Source of the DNA: an archaeon
Lineage (GTDB): Archaea > Thermoproteota > Nitrososphaeria > Nitrososphaerales > Gagatemarchaeaceae
Assembly: GCA_021819035.1 (NCBI GenBank)
Contig: JAKASL010000002.1
Location: 1 to 64,000, forward strand
Direction of reading: 5' to 3'
DNA length: 64,000 nucleotides
Shown piece by piece: positions 60,565 to 64,000 of this stretch (position 1 is its first letter; each line of letters starts with the position of its first letter). The position numbers were made by a program, and so were the translations under genes. A model generated the notes under the pieces. That model saw only the letters and a program-made list of their open reading frames with translations. It made no database searches and had not been told where the DNA came from.

Positions 60565-63500
60565 CTAGCGTCCTACGCAGAGGAGGAGAGCCTCCGCCTC
60601 CTCCTTGGTGGAGAGCACCTGGACCTGGAGGTCTACCGCCTTGCGCCTCACCATGTGGAAGGCCTCTGAATCCACGTTGGTGTTGGCGTTGAACGACAGG
60701 ACGAAGGAGACCTTCCCGCTCGCGATGGTCCCGAGGACCTCCGCCATCCTGGAGCCCAGGGCTGCCTCGTCGAGTTCCAGCACTTCTATCCCAGCTGCCC
60801 TGAAGCGCGACAGGAGGGGCTTGACCCCGTCGCTCCTCTGCCAGGGCTCCAGGAGCATTATCCCCATGTCTCCCGTCTTTGGTATCCTGTGCCCCGTGGC
60901 CAAGAAAGCCTGGGACAGGGCCTCCGCGAAGGTGTCACCGAAGCAGGCCACCTCCCCCGTGGAGCGCATCTCGACGCCGAGCTTGGGGTCTGCGCCGTCC
61001 ATCTGCAGGAAGGAGAACATGGGCGCCTTCACCGCGAAGCGTTTCGGCTCCTCTACATCAGTGGTCCTCTTCAGCGAGCCCCCCTCTATGGCCGGGGCGA
61101 CGAGGTCGATGAGGTTCACCCCCGTGGCCTTGCAGACATAGGGGAGGGAGCGCGAGGCCCTGAGGTTGCACTCTATGACGTAGACAGACGCGCCGCGCAC
61201 GAGGAACTGGATGTTGAAGGGTCCCCTCGCCTTCAGCTCCCGGGCGATGCTCCTCGTGTACACTCGTATCTTCTCCTTGGCGGCCTTCCCCACTGAGATC
61301 GTGGGGATGCTCATGATGGCGTCCCCTGAATGGATTCCCGCGTCCTGGACGTGCTCTATGATGGCACCGATGACCGTGTTCTTCCCGTCCGAAACGGCGT
61401 CGACCTCGACCTCCCTGGCCCCTTCTACGAACTCGCTGACCACGACTGGGAAGGCAGGGTTTACCATTGCAGCCTTCGTGATGTAGACCTCAAGCTCGGA
61501 CGGGTCCCAGATAACGCGCATGGCGGAGCCGCTGAGTACGTGGGAGGGCCTGACGATCACGGGGTACCCCGCCCTGGAGCAGAAGGTAGCCGCCTCGGCC
61601 GGGGAGCGGAAGGAGCCCCATGCTGGCTGGGGGATCCCAAGGCGGTCCAGCAGGGCGCTGAATTTGGTCCTGTCCTCGGCCGTCTCGATGGATTGCGAAG
61701 AGGTCCCCAAGACCCTGACCCCCCTCTTCTCCAGTGACTCGGCGAGGTCGTTGGGGGTCTGCCCCCCGACGCATAGGACCATCCCTTCTGGCTTCTCCTT
61801 GTCATAGATGGCGAGGAGCCTCTCGACAGTGAGCTCCTCGAAGTAGAGCCTGTCGCTCATGTCGAAGTCGGTCGAGACAGTCTCGGGGTTGCAGTTCACG
61901 ACCACGACCTCGTAGCCCAGCCCCTTCAGGGCCCAGGCCATGTTCATAGTCCCCCAGTCGAACTCCACTGAGCTCCCTATCCTGTACGGCCCTGCCCCCA
62001 GGACCATCACCTTCCTCGCCGAGGTGGGCGGGGCCTCGTCGACGGCCGCGTCGAAGGTCTGGTAAAGGTAGTTCGTCTTCGACGGCCACTCGGCGGCGAG
62101 GGTGTCTATGACCTTGGTGACCGGGGTGACCCCGAGGCGCACCCGGGCCTCTCTCACCCTGTCCTCCCCCATCCCAAGCAGGTCCCCTATCTGCCTGTCG
62201 GAGAACCCGAGCTTCTTCGCCTTGGTCAGGGTCTCCTTGCTCGGGACCGCCCCTGGGGGCTGGGACTCGAGGAAGGCGTAGAAGTCGACGACGTTCTTGT
62301 ACTTGCTCACGAACCACGGGTCGACCTCGCTCTTTGCTGCGACGTCCGCCTCCCGCGCGCCTGCTCGCAGGGCCTCAGCCAGGTCGAAGGCGATGGTGTC
62401 GGACGGGTGCTCGAGGGACGAGATGGCGGCGGACAGCTCGCGCGGCCTCCCCGCCCTGACCACCCCGTCTTGCTGCGGGTTCGCCATCCGCGCCGCCTTC
62501 TGGATCGCCTCCTCGAAACCCCTCCCCACCGCCATGACCTCCCCGATGGACTTCATCGACGTCCCGATGCCACGGGCGGCTCCGTCGAACTTCACGGTGT
62601 CCCAGCGAGGCATCTTCACCACCAGGTAGTCCAGGGAGGGCTCGAAGAGGGCGGTGGTGGTCCCCGACACCCTGTTCTTCAGCTCCGTGAGGTGGTACCC
62701 CAGGGCGAGCTTAGCGGCCACATATGCCAGCGGGTAGCCCGTCGCCTTGGAGGCCAGGGCCGAGGAGCGCGAGAGCCTCGCGTTGATCTCGATGGCTGCG
62801 TATCTCTCGGAGCCCGGGTGGAGGGCGAACTGGATGTTGCACTCCCCTACGATGCCGCATGTCTTGGCTGCACGGAGGGCCGCCGTCCTGAGGAGGTGGT
62901 ACTCTGCGTTGGTGAGGGTCTGCGAGGGGGCGACGACTATGTTGTCCCCTGTGTGGACCCGCATACCGAGCATGTTCTCCATGTTGCAGATGATGACGCT
63001 GTTGTCGTCCCAGTCCCGCATTATCTCATATTCTATCTGCTTCCACCCCCCTAGATACTCCTCCACCAGCACCTGGTGTGCCAGGGAGCTGTTCAGGCCG
63101 CGCTCGACAATCTGCGAGAGCTCCTGGGGGTCTCGGGCGACCCCGCCCCCTTTGCCACCGAGGGTGTAGGCGACGCGGATTATCACGGGGAATCCGAGGT
63201 CGTCAGTAGCCTTCCTCGCTTCGTCGAAGGAGTAGGCGGCTACGCTGCGCGGCACAGGGACGTCGCATCCGATCATGGTCTTCTTGAACAGGTCCCTGTC
63301 TTCCGTCAGCTGGATACCGCGGATGGGGGTGCCTAGCACCTTCACGCCATACCTGTCGAGCACCCCCGCCTCCGAGAGGCCTATGCCGCAGTTGAGGGCC
63401 GTCTGGCCGCCGAAGCCGAGGAGGATCCCGTCGGGCCTCTCCTTCTCGATGACCCTGGTCACCGACTCGACTGTCACTGGGACGAAGTGGATGTGGTCTG

Positions 63501-63678
63501 AGAACTGGAAGCTGGTCTGTATGGTAGCTATGTTGGGATTGACCAAGACCGAGTCGACCCCCTCCTCCTTCAGCGCCTTCAGGCACTGGCTGCCAGAGTA
63601 GTCGAACTCTCCCGCTTCGCCGATCTTGATGGCACCGCTCCCGATCACCAGGGCCTTCTTTACGCTTTCACGCTTCGT
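60565..63678 (-). CDS. carB: Carbamoyl-phosphate synthase large subunit, apparent ACG start
   Basis: The product (1037 residues) makes carbamoyl phosphate for arginine and pyrimidine synthesis. Two ATP-grasp halves are visible: first GGKGGGVARDPQELSQIV and LVEEYLGGWKQIEYEIMRD, second IRPSHVLSGSAMRVIWDP and SEFVEGAREVEVDAVSDG, then the C-terminal MGS-like domain. The first conventional start, GTG 63646-63648, would cut into the VLVIGSG-type strand (KKALVIGSGAIKIGEAGEF). No ATG, GTG or TTG lies between it and the upstream in-frame TGA. ACG at 63676-63678 has GAGGTGA 6 bases before it and is the likely start, overlapping the end of carA. Confidence 0.94.
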   Translation of the reverse strand, partial: TKRESVKKALVIGSGAIKIGEAGEFDYSGSQCLKALKEEGVDSVLVNPNIATIQTSFQFSDHIHFVPVTVESVTRVIEKERPDGILLGFGGQTALNCGIGLSEAGVLDRYGVKVLGTPIRGIQLTEDRDLFKKTMIGCDVPVPRSVAAYSFDEARKATDDLGFPVIIRVAYTLGGKGGGVARDPQELSQIVERGLNSSLAHQVLVEEYLGGWKQIEYEIMRDWDDNSVIICNMENMLGMRVHTGDNIVVAPSQTLTNAEYHLLRTAALRAAKTCGIVGECNIQFALHPGSERYAAIEINARLSRSSALASKATGYPLAYVAAKLALGYHLTELKNRVSGTTTALFEPSLDYLVVKMPRWDTVKFDGAARGIGTSMKSIGEVMAVGRGFEEAIQKAARMANPQQDGVVRAGRPRELSAAISSLEHPSDTIAFDLAEALRAGAREADVAAKSEVDPWFVSKYKNVVDFYAFLESQPPGAVPSKETLTKAKKLGFSDRQIGDLLGMGEDRVREARVRLGVTPVTKVIDTLAAEWPSKTNYLYQTFDAAVDEAPPTSARKVMVLGAGPYRIGSSVEFDWGTMNMAWALKGLGYEVVVVNCNPETVSTDFDMSDRLYFEELTVERLLAIYDKEKPEGMVLCVGGQTPNDLAESLEKRGVRVLGTSSQSIETAEDRTKFSALLDRLGIPQPAWGSFRSPAEAATFCSRAGYPVIVRPSHVLSGSAMRVIWDPSELEVYITKAAMVNPAFPVVVSEFVEGAREVEVDAVSDGKNTVIGAIIEHVQDAGIHSGDAIMSIPTISVGKAAKEKIRVYTRSIARELKARGPFNIQFLVRGASVYVIECNLRASRSLPYVCKATGVNLIDLVAPAIEGGSLKRTTDVEEPKRFAVKAPMFSFLQMDGADPKLGVEMRSTGEVACFGDTFAEALSQAFLATGHRIPKTGDMGIMLLEPWQRSDGVKPLLSRFRAAGIEVLELDEAALGSRMAEVLGTIASGKVSFVLSFNANTNVDSEAFHMVRRKAVDLQVQVLSTKEEAEALLLCVGR

Positions 63679-64000
63679 ATCTCTTCACCTCTTGGCGGCA
63701 TCCCTCTCCTCGCCATCTCAGCGAACCTTTCGAAGACGAAGAGGGTGTCGTATGGGCCCGGGGTAGCCTCCGGATGGAACTGGACCGCCATGCAGGGCCT
63801 GGACGCGTGGAAGACCCCTTCGATGGTATTGTCGTCTGCGTTGACGAACCATTGCCGGAGCTCGGTCCCCTTCATGGTCTTATCCGCGATGGCGTACCCG
63901 TGGTTCTGGCTCGTCACGTACCCCCTCCCCGTCGTGAGGTCCACGCAGGGCTTGTTCTGGCCTCTGTGGCCATACTTCAGCTTGAAGGTCTCAGCGCCCT
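63660..64000 (-). CDS. carA: Carbamoyl-phosphate synthase small subunit (C-terminal part)
   Basis: The visible 113 codons are the end of the glutamine amidotransferase domain: YGHRGQNKPCVDL, TSQNHGYAI, and the catalytic histidine-glutamate in VQFHPEATPGP followed by DTLFVFERFAE. The nucleophile cysteine lies beyond the window. The end overlaps the inferred start of carB by 19 bases, as expected for a coupled carAB unit. Confidence 0.93.
   Translation of the reverse strand, partial: GAETFKLKYGHRGQNKPCVDLTTGRGYVTSQNHGYAIADKTMKGTELRQWFVNADDNTIEGVFHASRPCMAVQFHPEATPGPYDTLFVFERFAEMARRGMPPRGEEIRSVKA

Noticed and set aside
1-64000. CRISPR arrays
   Set aside because: No regularly spaced repeats of 24-40 bases with unique spacers were seen anywhere; the only close direct repeats are the 48-base pair at 24870 and 25038.

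Overview
The window looks like a high-GC archaeal chromosome segment, most likely from a Nitrososphaerota (Thaumarchaeota)-like lineage. The RNA polymerase A subunit is one unsplit 1260-residue gene and RpoB is also unsplit. The genes follow the archaeal order rpoH-rpoB-rpoA-rpl30e-nusA-rps12-rps7. Many genes have a TATA box centred about 26 bases before the start codon, which is the archaeal leaderless layout. The lineage call is inferred from gene content and organisation, not from a phylogeny.

Layout. 1-1430: window edge with a transposase-like fragment, then an alpha/beta hydrolase-fold protein whose nucleophile position is glycine. 1428-10731: transcription/translation operon (minus strand). 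11018-18635: IlvE, aconitase, a drug-type MFS exporter, a DUF255/YyaL protein and a small unknown. 18643-22942: KdpABC potassium pump. 23000-24146: Lrp-type sensor domain, VTT-like membrane protein, tRNA-Leu(UAG). 24147-27105: decayed island with a duplicated small membrane protein, an AlkZ/YcaQ-like pseudogene and a terpenoid-cyclase-fold pseudogene. 27121-36632: VKOR, Hef-type helicase, pyruvate kinase, a PadR-MFS pair divergent from an ABC exporter, and a phosphoesterase. 36760-46399: lipid/CoA enzymes (CoxG-like, acyl-CoA dehydrogenase, CoA-transferase), MazG, endonuclease III, an epimerase, CBS and UspA proteins, and small membrane or regulatory genes. 46433-47319: gene-free. 47320-50003: a composite mobile element. 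50045-55664: a MoxR/DUF58 cluster with secreted or anchored proteins. 55986-64000: cyclic-nucleotide-domain protein, TIM-barrel protein, uS10, a membrane gene cut by TGA, an epimerase, an Idi-like Nudix protein, CarB and the C-terminal part of CarA.

The most notable feature is the composite element at 47329-49994. An IS with a TGA-interrupted transposase sits at the left end and a 342-bp MITE-like unit at the right end. All four ends carry the same 12-base tip (GGGTGTGGGACA), and only the outermost pair is flanked by a perfect 9-bp direct repeat (GACTTGCTA). The cargo is a Cys-motif coiled-coil protein, a Cys-motif PadR regulator with a palindrome at the promoter, and two TRASH-type metal-binding ORFs, one of them truncated. 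I read this as a metal-sensing cassette that moved as a unit.

Two further patterns stand out. Three loci have an open frame continuing in the same phase across one or more TGA codons. Several conserved genes (rpoH, carB, one MFS gene) appear to need near-cognate start codons (ATA, ACG), two of them with good Shine-Dalgarno spacing. All calls come from reading the sequence; no database search was run.
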